Shown: positions 26,911 to 35,676 of the stretch, one piece after another
Numbering within the stretch: the first letter of the stretch is position 1
Layout of the letters: each line of letters begins with the position of its first letter
Assembly: GCF_014655295.1 (NCBI RefSeq)
Contig: NZ_BNBI01000018.1
Span: 1 to 64,000 of the forward strand
DNA: 64,000 bases
Reading direction: 5' to 3'
Source of the DNA: Streptomyces fumanus
GTDB lineage: Bacteria > Actinomycetota > Actinomycetes > Streptomycetales > Streptomycetaceae
The notes under the pieces: generated by a model
Databases searched by the model: none
Told to the model about the DNA's origin: nothing
Seen by the model: the letters and a program-made list of their open reading frames with translations, nothing else
Translations under genes and position numbers: made by a program

Positions 26911-27070
26911 CGATGACCTGGCCGTCCGGCAGCAGTTCACCGGTGTCCTCGAAGAGGACGACACCATTGCACAGCAGGCTCCAGCCCTGCTCCGGGTGGT
27001 GCGCCACGAGTCGGGCGGACTCCCGGTCGGCCGAGTCGGCTGAGGGACAGGACGGTCGGTGCTGGCACAT
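26864..27070 (-). CDS. DUF5999 small protein
   Basis: 68 residues beginning MCQHRPSCPSADSADRE and containing ARLVAHHPEQGWSLLCNGV, FEDTGELLPDG and a C-terminal APHRPLGAGR. This is the DUF5999 family, common and well conserved in Streptomyces, with no known role. C2, H4 and C8 could bind a metal. ATG 27070 gives the usual family length; in-frame ATGs at 27094 and 27145 would add residues with poor coding bias, though a GGGGGG precedes the latter. Confidence 0.8.
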   Translation of the reverse strand: MCQHRPSCPSADSADRESARLVAHHPEQGWSLLCNGVVLFEDTGELLPDGQVIAPHRPLGAGRVVTAA

Positions 27071-27363
27071 GGAAGGGATCTCTCGCTCGGTCATGGTGGA
27101 TGGGTCTGCTGTCGTCTTGCTCTCGCGGCGTGAAACGTCGTTCATGGCCGCCCCCCGTTGTGATAAGTCGGTACGAACCCAGTGTTGCCCCACGAGCGCC
27201 GATCCGCAGGTATTTCGCGGCACCGCCCCTCATAGGTTCAGGACGCGTCACCCGCGCGGACGGTTCAGCTCAACTGCACTGTCACTTCGGGTGGTTCGCC
27301 GTGGTCCGAAGGGGCTAGTCCGGTCGTGGGGGCGACCCGGCGAACACAGGTCCGGATACGGAA
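27071..27363. other. Intergenic region without recognisable gene
   Basis: Contains the upstream region of the DUF5999 gene and the 3' flank of the next minus-strand gene. Nothing beyond possible promoter-like TTATCA on the minus strand near 27165 was seen. Confidence 0.5.
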
Positions 27364-27396
27364 GCACCCCGCCGACCGCGAGCGTCGGCGGGGTGC
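27364..27396 (-). terminator. Terminator of the 194-residue hypothetical gene
   Basis: Perfect 13-bp stem GCACCCCGCCGAC / GTCGGCGGGGTGC with a 7-nt loop, 15 bp after the stop codon at 27411. Confidence 0.85.
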
Positions 27397-27410
27397 GGCG
27401 GCGGAACGGC

Positions 27411-27995
27411 TCAGGCCGTGGAGCGCAGCAGCCGGGCCGGGGTCACCCGCAGCGTCAGCACCGGGAGCAGGTCGGCGACCCGGTAGGCCCGGTGCGCGGC
27501 GATGCCGGGGGGCGCCGGGGCCAGCGGCACCAGCAGATCGGTGGCGGCGGGGCGGCCGGTCGCGGCGTCGGCGGTGACGTCCCCGTGCAGCCAGAGGGTG
27601 AGCATGTAGAGGCCGGGTACGGACAGCAGCCGGGGCTGGCAGGGCTGCGGGACGGTCTCGGCCTGGCGCAGGGCGCGCTCGGTGGAGGCGATGTAGGGGC
27701 CCTCGAAGAACCGCGAGAAGGCCCAGCCGTCGGGGGTCAGCATGGTCTCCGCCGCGGCCACCGCCCGCTCGGCGCTGCGGATCAGGAAGCGCCACCCGGC
27801 CAGCCGGGTGGCCGTCCCGCCCTCGGCGGTGACCCGGTCCAGGACGTGCACGGGCAGCGGCAGGTCGGGCGTCAGCGGTCCGGGCGCGCCCAGCAGGGAC
27901 GGGGTACGGGCCTCGCGGACCGCGGTGGGCGAGGACAGGGCGGTGAGGACGGTGCGCAGGGCGGGCGCGGGAGCCGGGGGAACATGCAGCGGCAT
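27411..27995 (-). CDS. Hypothetical protein
   Basis: 194 residues, not recognised. Composition is Leu/Ala/Pro-rich without signal peptide or clear membrane segment. The middle contains GWRFLIRSAERAVAAAETML and FSRFFEGPYIASTERALRQA, followed by a beta-rich C-terminal part with LLSVPGLYMLTLWLHGD. Strong third-position GC and a perfect terminator support a real gene. ATG start with GAGAGG upstream. It may act alone; its neighbours are not coupled to it. Confidence 0.75.
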   Translation of the reverse strand: MPLHVPPAPAPALRTVLTALSSPTAVREARTPSLLGAPGPLTPDLPLPVHVLDRVTAEGGTATRLAGWRFLIRSAERAVAAAETMLTPDGWAFSRFFEGPYIASTERALRQAETVPQPCQPRLLSVPGLYMLTLWLHGDVTADAATGRPAATDLLVPLAPAPPGIAAHRAYRVADLLPVLTLRVTPARLLRSTA

Positions 27996-28551
27996 GGTGG
28001 GTCGCCTCTCGTTCGAAGGCAGGTGGCGCGGGGGCGTGGCGGGGCCGGGCGGACGACGGTGTCAGCTCGCGGGGGCAGAGAGGCGGGGGCCGGGGCCCGA
28101 GGGCCGGGAGGCGGGGGGTGAGGTCTGCCGCACGGCACCCCGAGTGAATCCATGGACCGTGGGCGCCAACCTTCTGCCGTGTCCGCGAAGTTTATACGAC
28201 ACGTGTTGAGACTGTGTTTCGGCTAGCCGTTTCCCGCGCGTCCGGCAAGCGGACATCCGGTCGGCGATATGCGGGCAAATATCCTGGTTCCCGGCCGCTG
28301 TCATGCCGATGACCTCGGAGAATACCCGGGAAGTGGTCGGCCAATTGAGGTCGGCGTTTTTCACGAGTCCCATGGTTCCGTAACCGCTTCGCGCGCCATG
28401 CCCGGTGAATGTGCCGCCGGTCACATCGGTACAGCCTAGCGGCTCATGAACCGTCCGGGGGCGTTATCGATCGCATCCGCGGGGCATCCTTCCACGTGAC
28501 CGGCCGCCCACGGCCGGCACTCCAGCCCGCTGACCCGAGGAGGGACGCCAC
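27996..28551. other. 556-bp intergenic region with lower GC and a doubtful ORF
   Basis: The stretch from about 28180 to 28430 is less GC-rich than its surroundings. It holds a minus-strand open frame (28062-28373) beginning MGLVKNADLNWPTTSR, whose third-position GC is only about two thirds, well below real genes here. The ribosome site and start of the glutamate-cysteine ligase gene are at the right edge (CCCGAGGAGGGACG near 28540). Confidence 0.5.
28062..28373 (-). CDS. Doubtful small ORF
   Basis: 103 residues from ATG 28373; weak GGAAC upstream. It includes FSEVIGMTAAGNQDICPHIA and a basic, Arg-rich tail. Low third-position GC argues against a resident Streptomyces gene; a recently acquired gene or chance open frame are both possible. 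I do not recognise it. Confidence 0.2.
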   Translation of the reverse strand: MGLVKNADLNWPTTSRVFSEVIGMTAAGNQDICPHIADRMSACRTRGKRLAETQSQHVSYKLRGHGRRLAPTVHGFTRGAVRQTSPPASRPSGPGPRLSAPAS

Positions 28552-30069
28552 ATGGGGGAGAAGGTCGTGGCAGGCCGGTTCGACCTGTCCGATCGCCAGC
28601 GCTACCGGGACAAGCTAGGGCGCTGCCTGGCGGGCCTCGAGCGACTCCTGTCGGAGGAGCGGTTCGACCGCCCGCAGAACCTGATGGGGCTGGAGATCGA
28701 ATTGAATCTCGTCGGGCACGACGGGATGCCGAAAATGTTGAACGGCCAAGTCCTGGAACGGATCGCGAGCCGCGACTTCCAGACAGAACTCGCCATGTTC
28801 AACCTGGAAGTCAACATTGCCCCCCATCGATTGGGCGGCCGGGTATTCGACCGGCTCGCCGAGGAAATCCGTACCTCCCTGGCATATGCCGACCGAAAAG
28901 CCGGTGAGCTGGACGCCGGAATCGTGATGGTCGGCATTCTGCCGACGCTGGACCGGGACGACCTGGTCTCCTCGAACCTCTCCGACGTGGACCGCTACAC
29001 CCTGCTCAACGAGCAGATCGTGGCCGCCCGCGGCGAGGACTTCCGGCTCGACATCGACGGCGTCGAACACCTCACCTGCACCTCGAAGTCGATCGTCCCG
29101 GAGGCCGCGTGCACCTCGGTGCAACTGCACCTCCAGGTCACCCCGGAACGCTTCGCCGGTGTGTGGAACGCGGCGCAGGCGGTGGCCGCCGCGCAGATCG
29201 CGGTCGGGGCCAACGCGCCCTTCCTGTTCGGCCGGGAGCTGTGGCGCGAGTCCCGGCCCCCGCTGTTCCAGCAGTCCACCGACACCCGGCCGCCCGAGCT
29301 CCAGGCCCAGGGGGTGCGCCCGCGCACCTGGTTCGGGGAGCGCTGGGTGACCTCGGCGTACGACCTGTTCGAGGAGAACCTGCGCTACTACCCGGCGCTG
29401 CTGCCGATCTGCGACGACGAGGACCCGCTGAAGGTGCTGGACGCGGGCGGCGTCCCGTCGCTGTCCGAGATGGTCCTGCACAACGGCACCATCTACCGCT
29501 GGAACCGCCCCGTCTACGACATCGCCGACGGCGTCCCGCACCTGCGGGTGGAGAACCGCGTGCTGCCCGCCGGCCCCACCGTCACCGACGTCATCGCCAA
29601 CGCGGCGTTCTACTACGGCTTGGTGCGCGCCCTCGCCGACGAGTCGCGGCCGGTGTGGACGAAGCTGCCGTTCGAGGCCGCCGCCGCCAACTTCGAGGCG
29701 GCCTGCCGGCACGGCATCGACGCCCGCTTCACCTGGCCCCGGCGCGGGCGCCTGGGCGGCATCGGCGAGGTGGACGCCGCCGTCCTGGTCCGCGACGAGC
29801 TGCTGCCGCTGGCCGAGGCGGGACTGGACGCGTGGGGCGTCGAGCCCGCCGACCGGGACTTCTACCTCGGCGTGATCGAGGAGCGCTGCCGGCGCCGCGC
29901 CAACGGGGCGTCCTGGCAGGCGGCCACCTTCCACCGGGCGCTGGACGCGGGGCTGGGCCGCGAGGAGGCGCTGGCCGCGACGACGCGCCGCTACTGGGAG
30001 CTGATGCACAAGGGGGACCCGGTGCATCTGTGGCCGGTGGAACCGCCGGAGCCGGTGGGGCTGGGCTGA
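28552..30069 (+). CDS. Glutamate-cysteine ligase, GCS2 family (YbdK-like)
   Basis: 505 residues of the carboxylate-amine ligase / GCS2 family, which joins glutamate and cysteine or a related amine. Family stretches visible are LMGLEIELNLVGHDG (about residues 42-56, metal/ATP site EIE), FQTELAMFNLEVNIAPH and LVSSNLSDVDRYTLLN. Streptomyces use mycothiol, not glutathione, so the true substrate is open. It is longer than YbdK (about 370), with an extra C-terminal helical region. ATG with GAGGAGGG upstream. Stands alone. Confidence 0.85.
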   Translation: MGEKVVAGRFDLSDRQRYRDKLGRCLAGLERLLSEERFDRPQNLMGLEIELNLVGHDGMPKMLNGQVLERIASRDFQTELAMFNLEVNIAPHRLGGRVFDRLAEEIRTSLAYADRKAGELDAGIVMVGILPTLDRDDLVSSNLSDVDRYTLLNEQIVAARGEDFRLDIDGVEHLTCTSKSIVPEAACTSVQLHLQVTPERFAGVWNAAQAVAAAQIAVGANAPFLFGRELWRESRPPLFQQSTDTRPPELQAQGVRPRTWFGERWVTSAYDLFEENLRYYPALLPICDDEDPLKVLDAGGVPSLSEMVLHNGTIYRWNRPVYDIADGVPHLRVENRVLPAGPTVTDVIANAAFYYGLVRALADESRPVWTKLPFEAAAANFEAACRHGIDARFTWPRRGRLGGIGEVDAAVLVRDELLPLAEAGLDAWGVEPADRDFYLGVIEERCRRRANGASWQAATFHRALDAGLGREEALAATTRRYWELMHKGDPVHLWPVEPPEPVGLG

Positions 30070-30211
30070 GGCGGGACTCACCGCCGGGCCGGCCGGGTCC
30101 GTGGCCGGTCGGATGCGCCGGGCCGAGGGCGCCGGGTGGGGCGGGGGACCCGGCTGCGGGCGTCTCATACTGATCGGGCAAGCTGTGACGTCCCAGTCGA
30201 GGCAGGTGTGC

Positions 30212-31009
30212 ATGGCGGAGGCGGGCCCGGTGGCCGATTCCCTTCCCGCGGAGCGGCTCTCACGGCGGCTCCTCGGTCACGAGACGCTGCTCGTCCTCGC
30301 CCTTTCCCTGGGCGCGAGCGGCATCTCCGCGCTGATCAGCTTCATCGGCTCGGTCACCCGGCCGGGCGGCCTGAAGGACCAGGCCGCCACCCTCAACGCC
30401 TCCGCCGCGCCCGGCCGCCCCTGGCTGGACCTGGCCTGGCAGCTCTTCGGCATCGCCACCGCGCTCGTCCCCGTCGCCCTCGTCGCCCATCTGCTGCTGC
30501 GCGAGGGACGGAGCCTGCGCACCCTGGGCTTCGACCGCACCCGCCCCTGGCCCGACCTCGGCCGGGGCGCCGCGCTCGCCGCCGTCATCGGCAGCACCGG
30601 CATCGCCTTCTACCTGGCCGCCCGAGCCCTCGGCTTCAACCTCACGGTGGTGCCCGAGGCGCTGCCCGAGGTGTGGTGGAAGTACCCGGTGCTGATCCTC
30701 TCGGCCGTGCAGAACTCCGTACTCGAAGAGGTCATCGTCGTCGGCTACCTGCTGCGCCGGCTCGACCAGCTCGGCTGGTCCCGGAACGCGGCGCTGGCCG
30801 CGAGCTCGGTGCTGCGCGGCTCGTACCACCTCTACCAGGGCATCGGCGGCTTCGTCGGCAACATGGTGATGGGCGTGGTCTTCGCCCACCTGTACCGGCG
30901 CTGGGGGCGGGTGGGCCCCCTGGTGGTGGCCCACTCGCTGCTCGACATCGGCGCGTTCGTCGGCTACGCGCTGCTGGCCGGGAAGGTGAGCTGGCTGCCG
31001 ACGGCGTGA
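30212..31009 (+). CDS. CPBP-family intramembrane protease-like protein
   Basis: 265 residues, about seven transmembrane segments. The three CPBP (Abi) motifs are: EE pair in NSVLEEVIVVGYLLRR (position of the usual Arg is Val), the His of SYHLYQGIGG, and the late His of VAHSLLDIGAF. These coordinate the metal in Rce1-type proteases. The replaced Arg is common in the actinobacterial subgroup. ATG 30212 chosen with GGCAGG upstream; GTG 30185 is an alternative. Ends 12 bp from the convergent phzF-like gene. Confidence 0.85.
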   Translation: MAEAGPVADSLPAERLSRRLLGHETLLVLALSLGASGISALISFIGSVTRPGGLKDQAATLNASAAPGRPWLDLAWQLFGIATALVPVALVAHLLLREGRSLRTLGFDRTRPWPDLGRGAALAAVIGSTGIAFYLAARALGFNLTVVPEALPEVWWKYPVLILSAVQNSVLEEVIVVGYLLRRLDQLGWSRNAALAASSVLRGSYHLYQGIGGFVGNMVMGVVFAHLYRRWGRVGPLVVAHSLLDIGAFVGYALLAGKVSWLPTA

Positions 31010-31021
31010 CCGGGGAGGGGG

Positions 31022-31831
31022 CTAGACGAGCAGGTCGCCCTCGATCACCGTGACCGCGCGTCCGGTCAGCAGGGTGCGCTCGCCGCGCAGGTCGGTGCGG
31101 ACGCGGCCGGTGCGCGGTGACGCCTGGAGGCCGGTGAGGGCGGGGCGGCCCAGGCGCTCGGACCAGAAGGGGGCCAGCGCGGTGTGGGCGCTGCCGGTGA
31201 CCGGGTCCTCGTCGATGCCGACGTTCGGGAAGAAGCAGCGGGAGACGAAGTCGTAGCCGAGCGCCGGGTTCTCGGCGCGGGCGGTGGCGATGACGCCCCG
31301 CGTGGAGTGGGCGGCCAGCGCCTTGTGGTCGGGCCGCAGGCCGTGCACGGTCTTCTCGTCGGCCAGTTCGACCAGCAGGTCCCCGATGTGGGGCCCGGTG
31401 TCCAGGACCGTGAGCGGTTCGGCGCCGAGGGCCTCGGCCAGCCCCGCCGGGGCCTCGGCCGGGGTGAGCGGCGCGGTCGGGAAGTCCAGGGTGATCGAGC
31501 CGTCCCCGTCGGGCGTGGCGATGAGCACGCCGCTGCGGGTGGCGAACCGGACCGGCCCCTCATGGGCGCCGGTGCTGTGCAGGACGTGGGCCGTGGCGAG
31601 CGTCGCGTGGCCGCACAGGGCGACCTCGGTGGCCGGGGTGAACCAGCGCAGCGCCCAGTCCGCCTCGCCGCCTCCGGGCAGAGGGTGGGCGAACGCGGTC
31701 TCGGCGTGGTTGACCTCCAGCGCGATCTGCTGGAGCCGGTTGTCGTCCGGGAAGGCGTCCAGGAGCAGGACTCCCGCGGGGTTGCCGGCGAACGGCCGGT
31801 CGGTGAAGGCGTCGACGATTCGGATACGCAT
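31022..31831 (-). CDS. PhzF-family isomerase/epimerase
   Basis: 269 residues with two-fold PhzF/diaminopimelate-epimerase-like fold: start VDAFTDRPFAGNPAGV, catalytic E44 in VNHAETAF, CGHATLATAHVL in the first half and DPVTGSAHTALAPFW in the second. Substrate unknown; no phenazine genes are nearby. A TAGCGT box lies exactly six bases before the ATG, so it is probably leaderless. Confidence 0.92.
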   Translation of the reverse strand: MRIRIVDAFTDRPFAGNPAGVLLLDAFPDDNRLQQIALEVNHAETAFAHPLPGGGEADWALRWFTPATEVALCGHATLATAHVLHSTGAHEGPVRFATRSGVLIATPDGDGSITLDFPTAPLTPAEAPAGLAEALGAEPLTVLDTGPHIGDLLVELADEKTVHGLRPDHKALAAHSTRGVIATARAENPALGYDFVSRCFFPNVGIDEDPVTGSAHTALAPFWSERLGRPALTGLQASPRTGRVRTDLRGERTLLTGRAVTVIEGDLLV

Positions 31832-31936
31832 GGCCCGACGCTAGAACCTCCGGGACGCCACGGGCCAAGGCCAATCCGCGAGTGCTGGACCGCAAAGGGG
31901 TCGGGCGAGGGCTTGCCGGTCGCACAGTACCGATAT

Positions 31937-31966
31937 ATCGTTGAAGCATCACGATCGATCAACGAT
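31937..31966 (+). promoter_or_regulatory. Inverted repeat before the PadR gene, candidate autoregulatory operator
   Basis: ATCGTTGA (31937-31944) and TCAACGAT (31959-31966), 8-bp arms, 14-bp spacer, with the palindrome CGATATATCG (31931-31940) overlapping its left edge. PadR repressors commonly bind such repeats in their own promoter. Confidence 0.5.
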
Positions 31967-31982
31967 GGATGGAGTGATGGTG

Positions 31983-32612
31983 ATGCGCGGTCACGGACAC
32001 GGCCATGGACGTGGCGGACACGGCGGACCCGAGGGCCCCTTCGGCCGCGGGGGACACGACGGCCGGCGCGCGGCGTTCGGCCCCTTCGGGCCCGGCGGCG
32101 GTCCCGGCGGACCGTTCGGGACGGGCTTCGGCGGCCCCTGGGGCGGCCGGGGACGCGGCGGACCGAGGGGCAGGGCGCGGCGCGGCGACGTACGGGCGTC
32201 GATCCTGGCCCTGCTCAAGGACCGGCCGATGCACGGGTACGAGATGATCCAGGAGATCGCCGAGCGCAGCGGCGGGGCGTGGAAGCCCAGCCCCGGCTCG
32301 GTGTACCCCACCCTCCAGTTGCTGGAGGACGAGGGCCTGATCACCAGCGCGAGCGAGGGCGGCAAGAAGCTGTTCTCCCTCACGGAGGCGGGCCGCACCG
32401 CCGCCGGGGAGGGCCCCGAGGCCCCCTGGGAGGAAGCCTCGCGCGGTGTGGACTGGGAGGCCCTGAGCGAGATCCGGCAGGCCGGTTTCGGCCTGATGGA
32501 GGCGTTCGGCCAGGTCTGGAAGTCCGGCAGCAAGGAGCAGCGGGAGAAGGCCCTCGCCGTCGTCAACGAGGCCCGCAAGAAGCTGTACCTGATCCTCGCG
32601 GACGAGGACTGA
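31983..32612 (+). CDS. PadR-family transcriptional regulator with His/Gly-rich N-terminus
   Basis: 209 residues. Residues 1-60 are Gly/His/Arg-rich (MRGHGHGHGRGG start, then GGPGGPFGTGFGGPWGGRG-type repeats), followed by the PadR winged helix (about 68-140: ILALLKDRPMHGYEMIQEIA, GSVYPTLQLLEDEGL) and a helical dimerisation tail. The His-rich start could bind metal. GGAG (31971-31974) favours ATG 31983 over 31977. The inverted repeat just upstream suggests self-repression. No transporter target is directly attached. Confidence 0.9.
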   Translation: MRGHGHGHGRGGHGGPEGPFGRGGHDGRRAAFGPFGPGGGPGGPFGTGFGGPWGGRGRGGPRGRARRGDVRASILALLKDRPMHGYEMIQEIAERSGGAWKPSPGSVYPTLQLLEDEGLITSASEGGKKLFSLTEAGRTAAGEGPEAPWEEASRGVDWEALSEIRQAGFGLMEAFGQVWKSGSKEQREKALAVVNEARKKLYLILADED

Positions 32613-32680
32613 CGAGCGTCGGTGCGGGGAGGGCGGGCGGGTGAAACGGGCTGATCTCATCCGTAAGGAGGAGATTCGGG

Positions 32681-33304
32681 GTGGGCACGTCCGCTCTGCG
32701 TGGGACGCGAAGATGCTTCCCGCCGGGGATGACCGGACCCGGCGGGGCTGATGGGGTAGGCAGGGTGCAACCCCGTATCCCCCGGCAGTCGGCCGGTGAG
32801 CAAGGCGTCCGGCGCCCGGACGGCGTCGACGACGATGCCCGGTTCGGTCCCGAGCTGGCACCGGTGGTCTCCGGTGCCCGCCGCAGAGCGGTGCGGGACG
32901 GGGACCGGCAGATCGACACCGCCCATCTGCTGCACTCGCTGCTCGAACACGACCCCGAGGCGCGTGCCCTGCTGGGCGACGGCCCCCGGCTCGCCCGGGT
33001 CCTCGGCTACCTGGTCCAGCGCAGCATCGGCTACGGCCTGCGCTGGCAGGCCACCGTCGAGGACTCCGGCGCCGTACCCGTGCTGACCGCGGCGGCGGGC
33101 TTCTCGCCGCTGGCCGCCGCCGCGCTGGACGGCGCCCGCGACCGGGCCGCCCGGCGCGGCGCTCCCCGCCCCGGCGGCGCCGACCTCCTCGCCGCCCTCG
33201 TCACCGACCCGGGGGCCCGCGCCGCGGAGGTGCTGACCCGGGCCGGCCTCGACCCGCACACCGTGCTGGCCCGCGCCGACGGCCGCCCCGAGCCGCTCGC
33301 CTGA
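32681..33304 (+). CDS. Clp N-terminal (Clp_N) domain protein without ATPase
   Basis: About 207 residues. The core (about 50-200) is a double Clp N-domain repeat: DGDRQIDTAHLLHSLLEHDP and GADLLAALVTDPGARAAEVL, the fold that ClpA/ClpC use for substrates and adaptors. There is no ATPase part. It could bind adaptors or damaged proteins, as stand-alone Clp N proteins do. GTG 32681 has a very good AAGGAGGAG site; GTG 32765 would give a shorter, family-typical start. Start therefore uncertain, the domain is not. Confidence 0.8.
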   Translation: MGTSALRGTRRCFPPGMTGPGGADGVGRVQPRIPRQSAGEQGVRRPDGVDDDARFGPELAPVVSGARRRAVRDGDRQIDTAHLLHSLLEHDPEARALLGDGPRLARVLGYLVQRSIGYGLRWQATVEDSGAVPVLTAAAGFSPLAAAALDGARDRAARRGAPRPGGADLLAALVTDPGARAAEVLTRAGLDPHTVLARADGRPEPLA

Positions 33305-33383
33305 TCCGCCGGTCCGAGACAGGTATGATCTAGGAGTACGGTCATGTCTTCCCTCGTCGTCGCGGGCCTGCCATCATGTGCCG

Positions 33384-34382
33384 GTGCAGACGACTGACAG
33401 CGCGCCCGGTGGCCGGGGCAAGGGCGTCGGGCTCGGCCTGGCGCTCGGGTCCGCGCTCGCCTTCGGCGGCTCCGGGGTCGCGGCCAAGCCGCTGATCGAG
33501 GCGGGCCTGGACCCGCTCCACGTGGTGTGGCTGCGGGTCACGGGCGCCGCCCTGGTGATGCTGCCGCTCGCCTGGCGCCACCGCGCGCTGCCGCGCCGCC
33601 GCCCCGGTCTGCTCGCCGGGTTCGGGCTGCTCGCCGTGGCCGGCGTCCAAGCCTGCTACTTCGCCGCGCTCTCCCGGATCCCGGTCGGCGTGGCACTGCT
33701 CGTCGAGTACCTCGCGCCCGCCCTCGTCCTCGGCTGGGTACGGTTCGTGCAGCGGCGGCCGGTCACCCGGGCCGCCGCCGTCGGCGTGGTCCTCGCGGTC
33801 GGCGGCCTCGCCTGCGTCGTCGAGGTCTGGGCGGGCCTCGGCTTCGACGCCCTCGGCCTGCTGCTCGCGCTGGGCGCCGCCTGCTGCCAGGTCGGCTACT
33901 TCGTCCTGTCCGACCAGGGCAGCGACGCCGGCGACGAGGCCCCCGACCCGCTCGGCGTGATCGCGTACGGGCTGCTCGTCGGCGCCGCCGCGCTCACCCT
34001 GGTCGCCCGCCCCTGGGACCTGGACTGGTCCGTGCTGGCCGGGACCGCGCCGATGAACGGCACGCCGGTCGCCGCCGCGCTGCTGCTCGCCTGGATCGTG
34101 CTGATCGCCACGGTGCTCGCCTACGTCACCGGCATCGTCGCCGTCCGCAGGCTGTCGCCGCAGGTGGCGGGGGTGGTGGCGTGCCTGGAGGCGGTCATCG
34201 CGACCGTCCTGGCCTGGGTGCTGCTCGGCGAGCACCTCTCGGCACCGCAGCTCGCCGGCGGGGCCGTGGTCCTGGTGGGCGCCTTCATCGCCCAGTCCAC
34301 GGCGCCCGCGAAGGGCGCGGCGGAACCGGTGGCGGGCGGGGGACCGGAAAGGGAGTTGTCCGGCCGGGGAACGGCCGCCTAG
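33384..34382 (+). CDS. EamA-family (DMT) transporter
   Basis: 332 residues, ten hydrophobic helices arranged as two EamA repeats, with GSALAFGGSGVAAKPLIEAG at the start of repeat 1 and EAVIATVLAWVLLGE near the end of repeat 2. A family of drug/metabolite exporters; substrate unknown. CATCAT (33372-33377) lies six bases before GTG 33384, favouring a leaderless start there rather than the GTG at 33378. Confidence 0.87.
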   Translation: MQTTDSAPGGRGKGVGLGLALGSALAFGGSGVAAKPLIEAGLDPLHVVWLRVTGAALVMLPLAWRHRALPRRRPGLLAGFGLLAVAGVQACYFAALSRIPVGVALLVEYLAPALVLGWVRFVQRRPVTRAAAVGVVLAVGGLACVVEVWAGLGFDALGLLLALGAACCQVGYFVLSDQGSDAGDEAPDPLGVIAYGLLVGAAALTLVARPWDLDWSVLAGTAPMNGTPVAAALLLAWIVLIATVLAYVTGIVAVRRLSPQVAGVVACLEAVIATVLAWVLLGEHLSAPQLAGGAVVLVGAFIAQSTAPAKGAAEPVAGGGPERELSGRGTAA

Positions 34383-34575
34383 GGTGTCGATCATGCATTC
34401 GGACGCACGCGTTCTTCCGCCGCCGGCCGCCTGACGGCGGGCCACCCGAGCGAGGTCCGGCGCCGTACGGCGACCGGGCGGAGCGGTGCTGCCCGCGGAC
34501 GAGGTCCAGGGACCCCGAGTCGTCGGGGGCCGTCCCGAATGTCCGCGCCTCGCGCGCGTGTTGCGGAGAGAACCC

Positions 34576-34659
34576 GTGTCGAATCCCGTGTCGAATTCCG
34601 TGTCGAAATCCGCGTCGACATCCGTGTCGGCGTCCGTGTCGACATCCGCGTCGAACGCC
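34576..34659 (+). repeat. 12-bp tandem repeat (7 units) at the start of the second EamA gene
   Basis: Units read GTGTCGAATCCC, GTGTCGAATTCC, GTGTCGAAATCC, GCGTCGACATCC and so on. Each encodes VSNP/VSNS/ASTS-like tetrapeptides, and five of the seven units begin with an in-frame GTG. Confidence 0.85.
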
Positions 34660-35676
34660 GTGTCCGGCCTGTCCGTCGGGCGTGGCCTGCTCTGTCTGAT
34701 CGTCGCCGGTGCCGCCTGGGGCACCGCGGGCGCCGCCGCCGCACTGGTCTACCGGGCCAGTGACCTCGGCCCGGTCGCCCTGTCCTTCTGGCGCTGCGCC
34801 GCCGGACTCCTCCTGCTGCTCGCCGCCGAGCTGCCGCGCCGGCGGACCCGGGCCGCCGCCGCGCCGCGCGGGACCTTCCGCCGCCGGCCGGCCCGGGCCC
34901 TCGCCACCGGGCTGGGCCTCGCGGTGTTCCAGACCGCCTACTTCGCCGCCGTACGGTCCACCGGGCTGGCCGTCGCCACCGTCGTCACCCTCGGCGCGGG
35001 CCCCGTGCTGATCGCCCTCGGCGCCCGGCTCACGCTCGGCGAACGCCTGGGCCGGGGCGGGACGGCCGCCGTGGCCGGGGCACTGGCCGGGCTCGGGGTG
35101 CTGGTCCTCGGCGGGGGCGGCGCCACCGTACGCCCCGCCGGGGTGCTGCTCGCGCTGGTCTCGGCGGCCGGGTACTCGGTGATGACCCTGCTGACCCGCC
35201 GATGGGGGCGTAACGGCGGGGCGGACGCCGGGAGCACGTCGGTGGGCGCGTTCGCCGTCACCAGTGTCGTCCTGCTGCCGTTCGCGCTGGCCGAGGGGCT
35301 GGTGCCGCACACCGCCGAGCCGGGCCGGCTGCTCTGGCTGCTGGCCTACGTCGCCGCCGTGCCCACCGCGCTCGCCTACGCGCTGTACTTCGCGGGGGCC
35401 GCGGTCGTGCGCTCGGCCACCGTGTCGGTGATCATGCTGCTCGAACCGGTCAGCGCGGCGGTGCTCGCCGTCGCCCTGCTCGGCGAGCACCTCACGGCGG
35501 CCACCCTGACCGGCACGCTGCTGCTCCTGGGCTCGGTCACCGGCCTGGCGGTGGCGGAGGCGCGGGAGGCGCGGAGGCCGGCGCGGGGGGTGGCGGGCGG
35601 CTCGGCGGCCCGGTCCCCGGAGGGTCCGGTGGCGGGCGGCGAGGCGGCCGTCCGGTCTCAGAGGGCTGTCAGGTAG
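34576..35676 (+). CDS. EamA-family (DMT) transporter with repeat-coded N-terminal tail
   Basis: About 366 residues: a Ser/Val/Ala repeat tail (residues 1-35), ten hydrophobic helices in two EamA halves (AGAAWGTAGAAAALVYRA; AVVRSATVSVIMLLEPVSAA), and a polar C-terminus. GGAGAG (34565-34570) precedes GTG 34576, but every later in-frame GTG in the repeat could also start it. Its end overlaps the convergent PPOX gene by 19 bp. Paralogue of the adjacent EamA gene, not close enough to be a recent copy. Confidence 0.83.
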   Translation: MSNPVSNSVSKSASTSVSASVSTSASNAVSGLSVGRGLLCLIVAGAAWGTAGAAAALVYRASDLGPVALSFWRCAAGLLLLLAAELPRRRTRAAAAPRGTFRRRPARALATGLGLAVFQTAYFAAVRSTGLAVATVVTLGAGPVLIALGARLTLGERLGRGGTAAVAGALAGLGVLVLGGGGATVRPAGVLLALVSAAGYSVMTLLTRRWGRNGGADAGSTSVGAFAVTSVVLLPFALAEGLVPHTAEPGRLLWLLAYVAAVPTALAYALYFAGAAVVRSATVSVIMLLEPVSAAVLAVALLGEHLTAATLTGTLLLLGSVTGLAVAEAREARRPARGVAGGSAARSPEGPVAGGEAAVRSQRAVR

